From positions 1 through 64,000 of the forward strand of contig NZ_BAFT02000110.1 of NCBI RefSeq assembly GCF_000308475.2: a stretch of 64,000 bases of DNA. Direction: 5' to 3'. This DNA is from Nocardia brasiliensis NBRC 14402 (GTDB taxonomy: Bacteria > Actinomycetota > Actinomycetes > Mycobacteriales > Mycobacteriaceae). A program made the translations under genes and the position numbers. Under the pieces are notes generated by a model. The model was not told where the DNA came from and made no database searches. It saw only the letters and a list, made by a program, of their open reading frames with translations. Shown here piece by piece: positions 17,096 through 25,962 of this stretch (position 1 is its first letter; each line of letters begins with the position of its first letter).

Positions 17096-18211
17096 GACGG
17101 CGCCGGTGAGGACGCCGTCGTCGCCCAGCGTGCTGGCGACGATGCGGGGGCGTAGCGGACCGAGTTCGCTCATCCGGCGGCTGATCGCGCTGCCGAGTAG
17201 GTCGAGATTGTTGCCGATACCGCCGCTGAGCACGACGAGTTCGGGATCGAGAATGGCGGCGACCGCGGTGATGAGCGCGCCGATGCGGCGGCCCTCGGCT
17301 TCGACCACCGCGATCGCGCGGGCATCGCCGCCCGCCGCGGCACTGAAGATCTCCTTCGCGGAAGTACCCGGCAGTCCGGCCTGTTCGGCCGCACGCGCGA
17401 CACCGCCTGCCGCGGCGACGGTTTCGGTCATACCGCGTTCGCGGGCGTCGAGCGGGGGAGCGTCGACCTCGGTCGCGGGCAGGAACGAGACCTCACCGGC
17501 CGCACCGGTGTTGCCGACGTAGAGTTCGCCGTTGATCACGATGCCCATGCCGACACCGGTGCCGATCGAGATGAGCACGAAATTGCGCACGCCCGCCCCG
17601 GCGCCGAAGGTCAATTCGCCGACGGCCGCGAGGTTGATGTCGTTCTCGATGCTCGACTCGACCTCGAGCGCGGCACGCAACTGCCCCACCAGCCCGGCCC
17701 GGCCCCACCCGGGCAGGTTCTGCGCGTAGTCGAGTCGCCCGGTGCTCGGATTCAGCACGCCGGGGCTGCCGATCACCGCGTAATGTACTGCGGCCCAGTC
17801 GATCCCCGCGTCGGCGGCGACCTCGTCGGCCAGGCTGCGCACCCGGCGCACCAGATCCGCGGCCGAACGGGCGGAATTGCGCACATCGCGGCGTCCGATG
17901 AAATCCCCGCGCAGGTCGGCGATGGCGAGCCGGATCCAGTTCCGGCCGATATCGACGCCGGCCACCACCCCGGCGCGTACGTTCACGTCGTACAGCGCGG
18001 TGGTCGGTCCCGGCCGGCCGCTCAGCGAGCCGACCAGCTGTACCAGCCCGGACTGTTCCAGGCCCGAAAGTGCCGCCGACACGGTAGGTTTGGACAATCC
18101 GCTGGCTTTGGCGAGCTCGCCGCGCGAGGCGGGCCCGCTGACCCGCAGGTAGTCGAGCAGCAGCCGTTCGTTCATCGTCCGGAGCAGTTGGGGATTGCCC
18201 ACCCTGCTCAT
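17036..18211 (-). CDS. ROK-family transcriptional repressor (XylR/NagC type)
   Basis: A 391-residue regulator. The N-terminal winged helix (ERLLLDYLRVSGPASRGELA then SKPTVSAALSGLEQSG) is followed by a sugar-kinase-fold ROK domain with VVAGVDIGRNWIRLAI, the phosphate-binding SIGTGVGMGIVINGELYVG and LSGGIGNN. Proteins of this type repress sugar transport operons and release DNA on sugar binding. ATG 18211 is preferred over GTG 18253 because the conserved HTH preface starts there. The gene is divergent from the ABC importer genes at 18380, with an operator-like dyad between them. It is presumed to sense the imported sugar. Confidence 0.9.
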   Translation of the reverse strand: MSRVGNPQLLRTMNERLLLDYLRVSGPASRGELAKASGLSKPTVSAALSGLEQSGLVQLVGSLSGRPGPTTALYDVNVRAGVVAGVDIGRNWIRLAIADLRGDFIGRRDVRNSARSAADLVRRVRSLADEVAADAGIDWAAVHYAVIGSPGVLNPSTGRLDYAQNLPGWGRAGLVGQLRAALEVESSIENDINLAAVGELTFGAGAGVRNFVLISIGTGVGMGIVINGELYVGNTGAAGEVSFLPATEVDAPPLDARERGMTETVAAAGGVARAAEQAGLPGTSAKEIFSAAAGGDARAIAVVEAEGRRIGALITAVAAILDPELVVLSGGIGNNLDLLGSAISRRMSELGPLRPRIVASTLGDDGVLTGAVSRALAVARDRLFERRSAGA

Positions 18212-18309
18212 GACTTCGCCTCGGCGGCGCGCGGCCTCGTCACGCGCGGGCACGCCGCGACACGATTCGCTCGCTCATGAATCCTCCTGCTCGCACCACT
18301 GGACACCTC

Positions 18310-18338
18310 GTTGTTAGTAAACTACCTTTCTTACCAAC
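18310..18338. promoter_or_regulatory. Operator-like dyad for the ROK repressor
   Basis: GTTGTTAGTAA (18310-18320) and TTCTTACCAAC (18328-18338) form an imperfect inverted repeat, 8 of 11 positions matching. It resembles the GTTAGTAA..TTACTAAC sites of XylR-type ROK proteins. It lies between the divergent repressor and ABC genes. Confidence 0.6.
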
Positions 18339-18379
18339 GCTCAACCGGGCGCTCTCACTCCACTCGGCACGGTGACCTC

Positions 18380-19462
18380 ATGCGTCGAATTCAGCTCTTC
18401 ACCGCGGCGGCGGCCGCACTCGTCCTGGCGGCAGGCTGTAGCTCCGGCGACAGCGCAAAAGACGCGAAATCGGGCGGTGACACCCCGACAATCGCGCTGC
18501 TGCTGCCCGAATCCAAGACCACCCGCTACGAGGCCTTCGACCGCCCGCTGTTCGAGGCGAAGGTCAGGCAGCTCTGCGACAAGTGCAAGGTGCTCTACTT
18601 CAACGCCGACCAGGATGCGGCCAAGCAGCAGGGCCAGTTCGAGTCCGCGCTCACCCAGGGCGCCGACGTCATCGTGTTCGACGCGGTCAACGCCGATGCC
18701 GTTGCCCCGCAGGTGAATACCGCCCAGCAGAAGAAGATCCCGGTGATCGCCTACGACCGGTTGATCTCCGGCATCGCCTACGACTACTACGTGTCCTTCG
18801 ACAACGTGAAGGTCGGCAAGGTGCAGGGCGACGCGCTGCTGGCCGAACTGAGCAAGCGCGGCACCACCGACAAGGGCCAGGTCGTGGTGATCAACGGCTC
18901 GCCGACCGACCCCAGCGCAGGCGACTACAAGAAGGGCGCGCACGAGGCCCTGGACGGAAAGGTGAAGGTGGGCCGCGAGTTCGACACCCCGGACTGGTCG
19001 CCGGACAAGGCGCAGCAGCAGATGGAACAGGCCATCACCGCCCTCGGCAAGGACGCGATCGTCGGGGTGTACTCGGCCAACGACGGCATGGCGGGTGGCG
19101 CGATCGCGGCGCTGAAGCGGGCCGGCTACGCCACCCTGCCTCCGCTGACCGGGCAGGACGCGGAACTGGCAGGCGTGCAACGGATCCTGACGGGCGAGCA
19201 GACCATGACCATCTACCTGGACTATCGGGCCCAGGCGGAGAAGGCGGCCGAACTCGCCGTCGCGCTCACCAAGGGCGAAAAGCCCACCGCGCCCGCGAAG
19301 ACGAACAACGGTGCCACCGATATCCCGTCCTTCCTGCTCGATGCGATCGCGGTGGGCAAGGACAACATCAAGGACACCATCGTCAAGGACGGTCTCTATT
19401 CCGTCGCCGATATCTGCACGCCCGATGTCGCGGCGGCATGTCAGGCCGCGGGTATCAAATGA
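18380..19462 (+). CDS. Sugar ABC importer, substrate-binding lipoprotein (XylF-like)
   Basis: A 360-residue lipoprotein with the signal MRRIQLFTAAAAALVLAAGC (lipobox LAAGC). The periplasmic-binding fold has TPTIALLLPESKTTRYE at the start, VIVFDAVNADAV, and VIAYDRLISG, the last typical of XylF-type pentose binders. The C-terminal hinge region GVYSANDGMAGGAIAAL fits the same family. The TGA stop overlaps the ATG of the ATPase gene (ATGA), so the two are coupled. D-xylose or a related aldose is the likely ligand, by family only. Confidence 0.9.
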   Translation: MRRIQLFTAAAAALVLAAGCSSGDSAKDAKSGGDTPTIALLLPESKTTRYEAFDRPLFEAKVRQLCDKCKVLYFNADQDAAKQQGQFESALTQGADVIVFDAVNADAVAPQVNTAQQKKIPVIAYDRLISGIAYDYYVSFDNVKVGKVQGDALLAELSKRGTTDKGQVVVINGSPTDPSAGDYKKGAHEALDGKVKVGREFDTPDWSPDKAQQQMEQAITALGKDAIVGVYSANDGMAGGAIAALKRAGYATLPPLTGQDAELAGVQRILTGEQTMTIYLDYRAQAEKAAELAVALTKGEKPTAPAKTNNGATDIPSFLLDAIAVGKDNIKDTIVKDGLYSVADICTPDVAAACQAAGIK

Positions 19463-20196
19463 CAGCTCCCACAGCGGTTCTCTCGGCCCGCGGCCTGACC
19501 AAACGCTACGGCGCGGTGCAGGCGCTGGCGGGCGCGGATCTCGAGGTGCGCGCCGGTGAGGTGGTGGCCCTGGTCGGCGACAACGGCGCGGGCAAATCGA
19601 CACTGGTGAAGGCGATTTCGGGAGTGACCGTCGCCGATGAGGGCGAAATCGTCTTCGCCGGTGCGCCGGTGCGGATCGCGCGCCCGCAGGACGCGCAGGC
19701 GCTGGGCATCACCACGGTGTTCCAGGATCTCGCGCTGTGCGACAACCTCGATGTCGTCGCCAACCTGCATCTCGGCGCGGAGACCCGGATCTGCTCGGTG
19801 CTCGACGAGATCGAAATGGAGCGCAGCGCACGCGATCTGCTCGCCTCGCTGGACGTGCGGATCAAGGACGTGCGGGCGCCGGTCTCCGCGCTGTCCGGTG
19901 GTCAGCGCCAGTCGGTCGCCATCGCGCGGGCACTGCTCGGGCGGCCGCGCATGGTGATTCTGGACGAGCCGACCGCCGCGCTCGGCGTCGAACAGACCGC
20001 GCAGGTGCTCGCGTTGATCGGCCGGCTGCGCGAGCGCGGGCTCGCGGTGCTGCTGATTTCGCACAATCTGGTGGACGTGCGCTCGGTCAGCGACCGCGTC
20101 GTGGTGCTGCGGCTGGGCCGCAATGCTGGTGAGTTCGAGACCGCTAAGGCGACTCAAGCAGATATCGTGGCAGCGATCACGGGAGCGGCCGCATGA
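19459..20196 (+). CDS. Sugar ABC importer ATPase (single-domain XylG-like)
   Basis: A 245-residue ABC ATPase. Walker A is GDNGAGKST, the Q-loop FQDLALCDNL, the signature LSGGQRQSVAIARAL, Walker B MVILDEPT and the H-loop LLISHN. It has one nucleotide-binding domain, whereas XylG and RbsA are usually fused pairs of about 500 residues. It would therefore work as a homodimer, like the short FrcA-type ATPases. It overlaps the binding-protein gene by four bases. Confidence 0.9.
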   Translation: MTAPTAVLSARGLTKRYGAVQALAGADLEVRAGEVVALVGDNGAGKSTLVKAISGVTVADEGEIVFAGAPVRIARPQDAQALGITTVFQDLALCDNLDVVANLHLGAETRICSVLDEIEMERSARDLLASLDVRIKDVRAPVSALSGGQRQSVAIARALLGRPRMVILDEPTAALGVEQTAQVLALIGRLRERGLAVLLISHNLVDVRSVSDRVVVLRLGRNAGEFETAKATQADIVAAITGAAA

Positions 20197-20268
20197 AAGA
20201 ACGCAGTGAGCGAATCATGTCACAGCGGGTATCGCACATGACCGAGCCGAGCGACGGCGAGGTAGGTC

Positions 20269-21483
20269 ATGAGTGAAGCTGTTATGAAAAGACCTGTGTT
20301 ACAGGAAGATCGGGGGCGGGGTCTGGTCGACGCCGCGATTGACCGGCTGCGCCGCGGCGAAGTCGGATCGGTTCCGGTGGCGATCGGGCTGGTCATCATC
20401 GCCACGGTGTTCTATCGGCTCAACGCGCACTTCCTGTCCGCGGAGAATCTCACCAACCTCGCGTTGCAGATGGCGGCGACCGGGACCATCGCGCTCGGCA
20501 TCGTGCTGGTGCTGCTGCTCGGCGAGATCGACCTGTCCGCGGGTTCGGTCAGCGGCCTGACCGCCGTGGTGATGACGCTGCTGTACGTGCAGCACGGCTG
20601 GAATCCGATCTTCTCGGTGCTCGCCGCGGTGGCGGTCGGCGCGGCCATCGGACTACTGCACGGCTTGATGCGGACGATGCTGAGCATGCCGTCGTTCGTG
20701 GTGACGCTGGCCGGCTTGATCGGCTGGCAGGGGCTGATGCTGTATCTGCTCGGTAAGGACGGCACGGTGAACCTGCCGTTCGATCGCGGCATCGCCACGA
20801 TCAGCGATACCTGGCTCTCGCCGCTGCTCGGCTGGATTCTCGTGGTGCTGCTCGCGGGCGGGCATCTCGTGGCGAGCCTGATCACCCGGCACCAGCGAGT
20901 GCACGCCGAGCTCGATGCCTCGGCGCCGGTGTGGATCGTGCTGCGCTCCGCGGCGCTCGCGGCGCTGCTCGGCGCCACCGTGCTGGTGCTGAACTCCGAT
21001 CGCGGCGTGCCGCTGACCCTGGTGATCTTCGGCGGGCTGGTCCTCGGCCTCGACTTGATCTTGCGCAGAACGGTTTTCGGCCGGCGCATGTACGCCGTCG
21101 GCGGCAATGCCGAGGCGGCGCGGCGCGCCGGTATCAACGTCACCTGGATCCGGATCTCCGCGTTCATCGGGTGCTCGGTGCTGGCCACCCTCGGCGGCAT
21201 CCTGGCCGCGTCCCGGCTGGTCGCGGTCAACCAGAGTTCCGGCGGCAGCGACATCCTGCTCAACGCCATCGCGGCCGCGGTGATCGGCGGAACCAGCCTG
21301 TTCGGTGGTCGCGGGCGCGCCTATGCCGCGCTGCTCGGCATTCTCGTCATCCAGTCGATCACCAACGGCATGCTGCTGCTCAATGTGGACTCCTCGGTGC
21401 GCTTCATGGTCACCGGCGCCGTCCTCGCGGTCTCCGTCGCCATCGATTCGGTGGCCCGCCGCGGCGCCGAGGGAGCGCGCTGA
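20269..21483 (+). CDS. Sugar ABC importer permease (XylH/RbsC type)
   Basis: A 404-residue polytopic membrane protein with about ten helices. Family blocks are ALGIVLVLLLGEIDLSAGSV near the start, MPSFVVTLAGLIGWQGLML, and the EAA-like loop YAVGGNAEAARRAGINV, with IGGTSLFGGRGR after it. ATG 20269 follows GGCGAGGTAGG. The 72 bp before it contain GAACGCAGTGAGCGAATCAT, a short string also seen in part upstream of the ROK gene. It completes a three-gene importer. Confidence 0.9.
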   Translation: MSEAVMKRPVLQEDRGRGLVDAAIDRLRRGEVGSVPVAIGLVIIATVFYRLNAHFLSAENLTNLALQMAATGTIALGIVLVLLLGEIDLSAGSVSGLTAVVMTLLYVQHGWNPIFSVLAAVAVGAAIGLLHGLMRTMLSMPSFVVTLAGLIGWQGLMLYLLGKDGTVNLPFDRGIATISDTWLSPLLGWILVVLLAGGHLVASLITRHQRVHAELDASAPVWIVLRSAALAALLGATVLVLNSDRGVPLTLVIFGGLVLGLDLILRRTVFGRRMYAVGGNAEAARRAGINVTWIRISAFIGCSVLATLGGILAASRLVAVNQSSGGSDILLNAIAAAVIGGTSLFGGRGRAYAALLGILVIQSITNGMLLLNVDSSVRFMVTGAVLAVSVAIDSVARRGAEGAR

Positions 21484-21518
21484 AGCACGGGCGAAACTGG
21501 GTCGCCCGCCGGAGGGGC

Positions 21519-21552
21519 GCCTGAACGCGGAGGGGTTGTCACGCGTTCAGGC
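21519..21552 (+). terminator. Terminator after the ABC importer
   Basis: A perfect 11-bp stem, GCCTGAACGCG with CGCGTTCAGGC around a 12-nt loop, begins 36 bp after the permease stop. There is no T-run. Confidence 0.65.
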
Positions 21553-21569
21553 GGTTCCTCGCCCGGCCT

Positions 21570-21621
21570 CTGTGTTGATCTAACAACTGTGTTGATCGAA
21601 CAACTGTGTCCGATCGAACAA
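21570..21621. promoter_or_regulatory. Three tandem 17-18-bp repeats upstream of the esterase
   Basis: Copies: CTGTGTTGATCTAACAA (21570-21586), CTGTGTTGATCGAACAA (21587-21603) and CTGTGTCCGATCGAACAA (21604-21621). Each unit contains TTGATCGAACAA, a near-palindrome. The array ends 90 bp before the esterase start. It looks like a cooperative operator, perhaps for a TetR or similar dimer. Confidence 0.6.
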
Positions 21622-21711
21622 CGCGATCGGGTAACGCCGCTGAACACCCGACCGACACGCTGGGGGAGTTGTGCGTGAGTTCGAAGCCGTGCGGGTCGGG
21701 GTTTTGGGAGT

Positions 21712-22770
21712 GTGTTCGTGGATCGCAGATCGACCTGGGTGGTTCGAGCTCGGGCAGTAGTACTGGCGGCGTCACTGTGTCTCGGACTCGGTGTCGCGGC
21801 CGGCGCGCCCGCACAGGCGAGCGTGCCGCGCGACTGGGTGTCCACGCCCGCCGCGCCCGACGGGTCGGTGATCGCGCGGGTCGAGGAACCCGACGGACGC
21901 AACATCCGGATCTGGGTGCGCTCCACCGCGATGCAGGGCGCGACCTTCCCGGTCGATATCCAGCGACCCGCCGACGACGCGCAGCCGCGGCCGACGCTGT
22001 ATCTGCTGAACGGCGCGGGCGGCGGTGTCGACGACGCCAGCTGGCAGCTGCGCACCAACGTGCTCGACTTCCTGGCGGACAAGAACGTCAACGTGGTCCA
22101 GCCGGTGGGCGGGCAGTTCAGCTATTACACCGACTGGATCAAGGACGACCCGGTACTCGGGCCGAACAAATGGAAGACCTATCTCACCGAGGAATTGCCC
22201 CCGCTGATCGACGCGGCCCTGGGCGCCAACGGGGTGAACGCGATCGCGGGTCTGTCCATGGCGGGCACCTCGGTGCTCGCGCTGGCCGAGGCGAACCCGG
22301 AGCTGTATCGCAGCGTCGCCTCCTACAGCGGGTGCGCGCAGACCAGCGACCCGATCGGTCAGGCCTTCGTGCAGATGACGGTGGAACGCGGGCACGGCAC
22401 GATCGACAATATGTGGGGCCCGCCCGGCGACCCGCTGTGGGCGGCCAACGATCCGCTGGTGCACGCGGACAAGCTGCGCGGCGTCAACCTGTTCGTCTCC
22501 AGCGGTAGCGGGCTGCCCGGTCCGCACGACACCCTCGACGGACCGTTCCAGATCAAGCCCGGCGTCCAGCAGTGGGCCGATCAGCTGGTGGTCGGCGGCG
22601 CGATCGAGGCCGGTATCCGGATGTGCTCGCAGAATCTGCAGAACCGGTTGAACGAGCTGGGCATCCCCGCGACCTTCGATTTCACCCTCACCGGCACCCA
22701 TTCGTGGGGCTATTGGCAGGACGCCTTCATCGCGTCCTGGCCGGTGCTCGCTCGCGGCCTCTACAGCTGA
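21712..22770 (+). CDS. Secreted mycolyltransferase-like esterase (antigen 85 family)
   Basis: A 352-residue protein with a signal peptide ending near GAPAQASVP. It has the Ag85/esterase D fold: LYLLNGAGGG (oxyanion side), the nucleophile in AGLSMAG (Ser182) and a C-terminal THSWGYW with the catalytic His. Enzymes of this family move mycolic acids onto trehalose or arabinogalactan outside the membrane. The start is GTG 21712 or GTG 21718; GGGAG lies just upstream. Three tandem operator-like repeats precede it and a 14-bp-stem hairpin follows. Mycolyl transfer is inferred from the family. Confidence 0.85.
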   Translation: MFVDRRSTWVVRARAVVLAASLCLGLGVAAGAPAQASVPRDWVSTPAAPDGSVIARVEEPDGRNIRIWVRSTAMQGATFPVDIQRPADDAQPRPTLYLLNGAGGGVDDASWQLRTNVLDFLADKNVNVVQPVGGQFSYYTDWIKDDPVLGPNKWKTYLTEELPPLIDAALGANGVNAIAGLSMAGTSVLALAEANPELYRSVASYSGCAQTSDPIGQAFVQMTVERGHGTIDNMWGPPGDPLWAANDPLVHADKLRGVNLFVSSGSGLPGPHDTLDGPFQIKPGVQQWADQLVVGGAIEAGIRMCSQNLQNRLNELGIPATFDFTLTGTHSWGYWQDAFIASWPVLARGLYS

Positions 22771-22776
22771 TGAAGC

Positions 22777-22826
22777 CCGACCGCGGCGTGTGACCCAGGT
22801 CATCCCAGGTAGCACGCCGCGGTCGG
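22777..22826 (+). terminator. Strong hairpin after the esterase gene
   Basis: A perfect 14-bp stem (CCGACCGCGGCGTG with CACGCCGCGGTCGG) encloses a 22-nt loop that itself holds CCCAGGT twice. It starts 7 bp after the stop codon. Confidence 0.75.
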
Positions 22827-22862
22827 CATAGGGTCGGCTAAGGTGGGTACGACCGATGCAGA

Positions 22863-22872
22863 TATGCGCATA
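22863..22872. promoter_or_regulatory. Palindrome before the zinc exporter gene
   Basis: TATGCGCATA is a perfect 10-bp palindrome 23 bp upstream of the CDF start, within GATATGCGCATACATC. ArsR/SmtB-type metal sensors bind similar AT-flanked dyads, so it may be a metal-responsive operator. No sensor gene is visible nearby. Confidence 0.4.
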
Positions 22873-22895
22873 CATCGCGGTGAGGCGGGCGGCTG

Positions 22896-23912
22896 ATGGG
22901 ACACGAACACGAGCACGGACACGGCCATGGGAGTGGCGGACACACGCATTCCCACGGGGTGTCCGGTGATGCCGATCGCCGCTGGCTGACGGTCGCGCTG
23001 GCGTTGATCGGCGGCTTCATGATGATCGAGGTCGTCGTGGGCTTGCTGGCGAACTCGCTGGCCCTGCTCTCCGACGCGGCGCACATGCTCACCGACGCGG
23101 CCTCGATCGTACTGGCGCTGACCGCGATTCGGCTGGCCGCCAGGCCGGCTCGCGGCAAATACACCTACGGCTTCAAGCGCGCCGAGATCCTGTCCGCGCA
23201 GGCCAATGGCATCACGCTGCTGGTGCTGGCGGGCTGGCTGACCTACGAGGCGATCCGGCGCCTGCTCGAGCCGCCGGAGGTGACCGGTGGGCTGGTCGTG
23301 ATCACCGCGCTGTTCGGCATCGCCGTCAATATCGCCGCGGCCTGGGCGATCAGCAAGGCGAACCGATCCAGCCTGAATGTCGAAGGCGCGTTCCAGCACG
23401 TGCTCAACGATCTGTACGGGTTCATCGCGACCGCGGTGGCCGGTGTCGTCGTGCTGCTCACCGGCTTCGCCCGCGCCGACGCGATCGCCACCCTGGTCGT
23501 CGTCGCCCTCATGGTCAAGGCGGGCCTGGGCCTGGTCCGGGAGTCCGGCCGCATCTTCCTCGAGGCCGCGCCCGCCGGTCTGGACCCCGACGCACTCGGC
23601 CGCAGGCTCGTCGAGATGCCCGGCATCGACGAGGTGCACGATCTGCACGTCTGGCAGATCACCTCGGGCAACGTGGCGCTGTCCGCGCATGTCCTGGTCC
23701 AGCCCGGCGCGGACTGCCATGGCCTGCGCCAGCAGATCGAGCGCCTACTCGACCACGACTACGAGATCACGCACACCACCCTGCAGGTCGACCACTCCCA
23801 ATTGGTCTCCGCCGCAGCGACCTCCGACACCGGACGGCTGCTCCCGGTGCTGGCAGAGCACTGCGACGACGCGCACGGCCCGGTGCACCGCGAAACCCAC
23901 CCGCGGCACTAG
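22896..23912 (+). CDS. Cation diffusion facilitator, zinc exporter type
   Basis: A 338-residue CDF transporter. The N-terminus is His-rich (MGHEHEHGHGHGSGGHTHSH), as in ZitB/CzcD. Six helices follow, with metal-site motifs SDAAHMLTD in helix II and HVLNDLYG in helix V, then a cytoplasmic C-terminal domain (EVHDLHVWQITSGN). It should export Zn2+ or a similar ion in exchange for protons. Its stop codon TAG (23910-23912) is part of the CTAG that the adjacent mobile element duplicated, so the reading frame ends exactly at the insertion. Confidence 0.93.
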   Translation: MGHEHEHGHGHGSGGHTHSHGVSGDADRRWLTVALALIGGFMMIEVVVGLLANSLALLSDAAHMLTDAASIVLALTAIRLAARPARGKYTYGFKRAEILSAQANGITLLVLAGWLTYEAIRRLLEPPEVTGGLVVITALFGIAVNIAAAWAISKANRSSLNVEGAFQHVLNDLYGFIATAVAGVVVLLTGFARADAIATLVVVALMVKAGLGLVRESGRIFLEAAPAGLDPDALGRRLVEMPGIDEVHDLHVWQITSGNVALSAHVLVQPGADCHGLRQQIERLLDHDYEITHTTLQVDHSQLVSAAATSDTGRLLPVLAEHCDDAHGPVHRETHPRH

Positions 23913-24552
23913 GTTCTGTCTCGAAGTCCCATCCGCGCCTGCCTAGTGCGGTGTACCTGCCGCAGGAGTTACAGCGATAGTGCTGAGCACGTCGTGTGCC
24001 GTACCCGGCTGTAGGTGCACGTCAAGTGCATGAGACGGGTTCCAGCGTGGTCATCTGGCTGTGGTGGCGTCTCGAGCGGCTTGGGAAAGAGAGGGCGGTT
24101 GGGGAGCGGACCGGTTGGTCTGGACCAAGCGACAGATAGGTGGGGGGTCACAGGGGTTTCCTACGGTTCACAGGGGTTGTAGCTGCTGTGAAGGGTATGG
24201 AAGGTCTGTGACCCCCCGACTCGCCCAGCAAAACACGCCGAGCCACAACGTCACCCACCCGAAACCGCTGACACCTCGTCAAGGAACTCTCGAAACAGCA
24301 CCACAGCCAGACGGCCACGCCGAAACCCCACCTTCACGGATCTGACCTGCGCCTAAAGCCGGGAACCCCACCCGACGTGCTCAGCACTATCCCGGTAACT
24401 CCCGCGGCAGGCACACCAATCCGGGCAAGTCACACTTCGGCAGCCAGCCGACAACCCCGAACGCAAGCAAACCAAGCGACAGTTAGCCCCGTGTCGACAT
24501 GCGAAAGCCACACAGCTGCTAATGGCCCCGCCTCACCACTTCGAGACAGAAC
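23913..24552. mobile_element. 640-bp foldback (MITE-like) element with CTAG target duplication
   Basis: Terminal inverted repeats begin GTTCTGTCTCGAAGT at 23913 and end ACTTCGAGACAGAAC at 24552. They are flanked by CTAG on both sides (23909-23912, 24553-24556). Inner arms 23950-23994 and 24373-24417 are inverted copies of each other (about 41 of 45). The middle folds on GGGGGGTCACAG (24142-24153) with CTGTGACCCCCC (24206-24217). The right arm has roughly 110 extra bases. There is no transposase and no credible gene. Both flanking genes end in the two CTAG copies, which confirms the insertion point. Confidence 0.8.
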
Positions 24553-25962
24553 CTAGGTGTCCAAGCGCCGGAACGGTTGTTCGGCTTCGACGAGATAGGC
24601 GAGTTCGAGCAGGGTGCGTTCGGTGCCCATGGTGCCCGCGAACTGCACACCGATGGGCAGCCCGGCGGCGGTGTAGCCGCCGGGCACGGTGATCGCGGGT
24701 GTGCCGGTGATGTTGTTGATCGGGGTGAAGGCCACATAGGTACGCAGGCGCTCGATCAGCACTTCGAAAGGCACTGTCGGACTGAGGAAACCGAGCTCGG
24801 GAGTTTCGTGCCCGAGGGTGGGGAGCAGCGCCGCGTCGTAGGGATCGAAGGCGCGCCGATAGGTTGCGGCCGCCGCGCGTAGCCGATACAACGTCAGCGG
24901 TGTGCGCCACGCGTCGCGAAGATAGAGGCGGCGCAGGCCGATCGTCAGATCGTCGAGCTTGCCCGTGTCGAAGCGACGGTCGGCGAGTTTGCCGGTCGAG
25001 GCGATCACCGCGGCGAGCAGGCCCCAATAGTGCACGAACGCGTTCTCCAGCGCGGCATCGAACGGCAGCGCGACCGGCTCCACCCGATGCCCGTGCGATT
25101 CCAGTGTGGCAGCGACGTTTTCGACGGCGTCGCGAATCGGGCCCGGCGGCACCGGTCCGCCGATGCCTTCGAGGATGAGCGCGATGCGCAGCGGCTTCGA
25201 ACCCGGCCCCTCGACCCGGCCGATCGGCGGCAGTGCCGGATTGTGCCAATATTCTTCCGCCGCAGCGGTATACGCCGCGGTGTCGCGCACGGTTCTGGTC
25301 AGCACGCCCTCGCTGACGATCCGGACCGGCAGCTTCCGCGACATCGGGGCGTCGATATGCCGTCCCCGGCTGGGTTTCAGCCCGACCAGACCGGCGCACG
25401 CCGCCGGAATGCGGATCGATCCGCCGCCGTCGTTGCCGTGTGCGATCGGCACCACCCCGGCGGCGACCAGGGCGGCCGTGCCGCCGGACGAGCCACCCAC
25501 CGAATAGCCGGTGTGCCAAGGGTTTCGGGTCGGCGGCGCGAACGGCGGCTCGGTGGTCGCGTTGAAGCCGAACTCCGGCAGTGCGCTCTTGCCGAGCACC
25601 GTCATTCCGGCGCTGCGGAATTGGCTGGTGTAGTCGCCGTCCTTGCGAGCGGTCCGCGCGCGGAAGGCCGCGCTGCCGTGGTTGGTCGGCATTCCCGCGA
25701 CATCGATGTTGTCCTTGATGAACGTGGGGACGCCGTAGAGGCGGCCGCCCGGCTCGGGCGGGGCCAGCGGCTGCGCATACGTCGCATAGGCGACCGCCGC
25801 GAGTTCTTCGACCTGCTCCGCCCGTCGCACCGCCGCCTCGGCCAGTTCGCCGGGGCTGCGTTCGCCGCGCCGCACCAGCTCGGCCAGTGCGACCGCGTCG
25901 TGCGTACCGAGCGCGTCGTCGGTGAAGGAATGTAAACGGGTGGGCGGAGCGTCAGCGGTCAC
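24553..25962 (-). CDS. Amidase signature family hydrolase
   Basis: A 469-residue enzyme with the full Ser-cisSer-Lys triad: Lys83 in FIKDNIDVAG, Ser158 in GGSSGGTAAL and Ser182 in GNDGGGSIRIPAA, with the family spacing of 24 between the serines. Such enzymes hydrolyse amides, or serve as the GatA subunit. The C-terminal PINNITGTPAITVPGGY fits free-standing amidases, and no gatB or gatC is nearby. The stop codon overlaps the right CTAG of the foldback element, so the gene is intact. Substrate unknown. Confidence 0.9.
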   Translation of the reverse strand: MTADAPPTRLHSFTDDALGTHDAVALAELVRRGERSPGELAEAAVRRAEQVEELAAVAYATYAQPLAPPEPGGRLYGVPTFIKDNIDVAGMPTNHGSAAFRARTARKDGDYTSQFRSAGMTVLGKSALPEFGFNATTEPPFAPPTRNPWHTGYSVGGSSGGTAALVAAGVVPIAHGNDGGGSIRIPAACAGLVGLKPSRGRHIDAPMSRKLPVRIVSEGVLTRTVRDTAAYTAAAEEYWHNPALPPIGRVEGPGSKPLRIALILEGIGGPVPPGPIRDAVENVAATLESHGHRVEPVALPFDAALENAFVHYWGLLAAVIASTGKLADRRFDTGKLDDLTIGLRRLYLRDAWRTPLTLYRLRAAAATYRRAFDPYDAALLPTLGHETPELGFLSPTVPFEVLIERLRTYVAFTPINNITGTPAITVPGGYTAAGLPIGVQFAGTMGTERTLLELAYLVEAEQPFRRLDT

